Shown here piece by piece: positions 63,666 through 64,000 of a stretch of DNA of 64,000 bases. The stretch comes from Heliocybe sulcata. Lineage: Eukaryota > Basidiomycota > Agaricomycetes > Gloeophyllales > Gloeophyllaceae. Position 1 is the stretch's first letter. Each line of letters starts with the position of its first letter. The stretch is from NCBI GenBank assembly GCA_004369045.1, contig ML213516.1, positions 713,271 through 777,270 on the forward strand, read 5' to 3'. The notes under the pieces were generated by a model. That model did no database searches, was not told where the DNA came from, and saw only the letters and a list, made by a program, of their open reading frames with translations. Both the position numbers and the translations under genes were made by a program.

Positions 63666-64000
63666 ATGGCAGCACGTCAGCGATTTACCCTCTACGACCT
63701 GGAAGGAAAAGTCCGCCCATGGTCGCCGCACGCCTTCATCGTGCGCATGATCCTCAACTTCAAGGGTATCCCCTACAATACAGTGTATATCAGCTTTCCA
63801 GATATACGCCCTACCATCCATAAATTGGACCCGTGAGTCAAATTTACTGTTGCAGTAGGCGCTGACCGACCAGGTCAAGTTGTCTCAGCAAGCAGGAGCA
63901 GTTAACCATACCATTCCTGGTTGACAACGCTAAGAAGACCACCGTGGTAGACTCGCTTGAGATCGCCGCCTACCTAGAGAAGGAATGTCCGCAGGCACCA
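63666..64000 (+). CDS. Glutathione S-transferase-like protein (N-terminal part only)
   Basis: Start MAARQRFTLYDLEGKVRPWS, a thioredoxin-fold N-terminus with HAFIVRMILNFKGIPYNTVY. Exon 1 (63666-63832) joins in frame to exon 2 (63889 onward): DPKQEQLTIPFLVDNAK, then VVDSLEIAAYLEKECPQAP, with the cis-Pro (IPF) and the D-S glutathione-binding turn. The window ends inside exon 2. It resembles the mushroom GST group with WSP in the active-site loop, where Ser rather than Tyr may activate glutathione. Confidence 0.85.

Overview
The window looks like nuclear DNA of a mushroom-forming fungus (Agaricomycetes; Polyporales is possible, but that is a guess). Genes are split by many short introns of about 45-60 bases with GT..AG ends. 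Gene spacing is tight. Several families are typical of this group: HET-domain proteins, expanded atypical G-alpha subunits, fungal PARP-like ADP-ribosyltransferases, GMC oxidoreductases, and anonymous multi-pass membrane families. I followed exon joins by hand. Ends and joins marked uncertain in the entries are uncertain.

Layout. 1-2.4 kb: a minus-strand membrane protein running off the left edge, split by about 1.1 kb of foreign sequence. 3.0-6.1 kb: TRM4/NSUN2-like tRNA m5C methyltransferase, tail to tail with MSH2 (6.2-10.4 kb, minus). 11.7-17.7 kb: the most striking part, two PARP-like ADP-ribosyltransferase genes flanking two NADAR (ADP-ribose N-glycosidase) genes, one of them on the opposite strand. 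18.0-19.5 kb: SLD3 replication-initiation factor (minus). 20.5-22.2 kb: a membrane protein of another family. 22.2-24.0 kb: gene-poor, with a likely solo LTR fossil. 24.0-27.2 kb: GMC oxidoreductase. 27.4-28.6 kb: mitochondrial ribosomal RNase III-like protein. 30.5-31.1 kb: mitochondrial oxidoreductase-like (OXLD1-type) protein. 32.5-34.9 kb: HET-domain gene with a broken frame. 35.4-36.5 kb: acidic protein with GGF repeats. 36.9-43.6 kb: tandem duplication of an AIG1-like GTPase gene. 43.8-45.5 kb: MOB/phocein-type protein. 46.3-49.9 kb: two convergent paralogues of the membrane gene at the left edge. 50.8-51.4 kb: PMP3-type proteolipid. 52.1-54.1 kb: atypical G-alpha (minus). 54.5-56.6 kb: secreted carboxylesterase (minus). 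56.6-62.3 kb: almost no recognisable genes, but a palindromic repeat element. 62.3-62.9 kb: small secreted double-psi beta-barrel protein. 63.7 kb to the right edge: glutathione S-transferase, cut by the window.

How it fits together. Housekeeping genes (TRM4, MSH2, SLD3, mitochondrial proteins, PMP3, MOB) are interleaved with duplicated and decaying accessory families. The ART/NADAR block joins enzymes expected to attach ADP-ribose with enzymes expected to remove or destroy it. One of the two ARTs has lysine where the PARP catalytic glutamate should be. That block is the best candidate for an undescribed functional unit.
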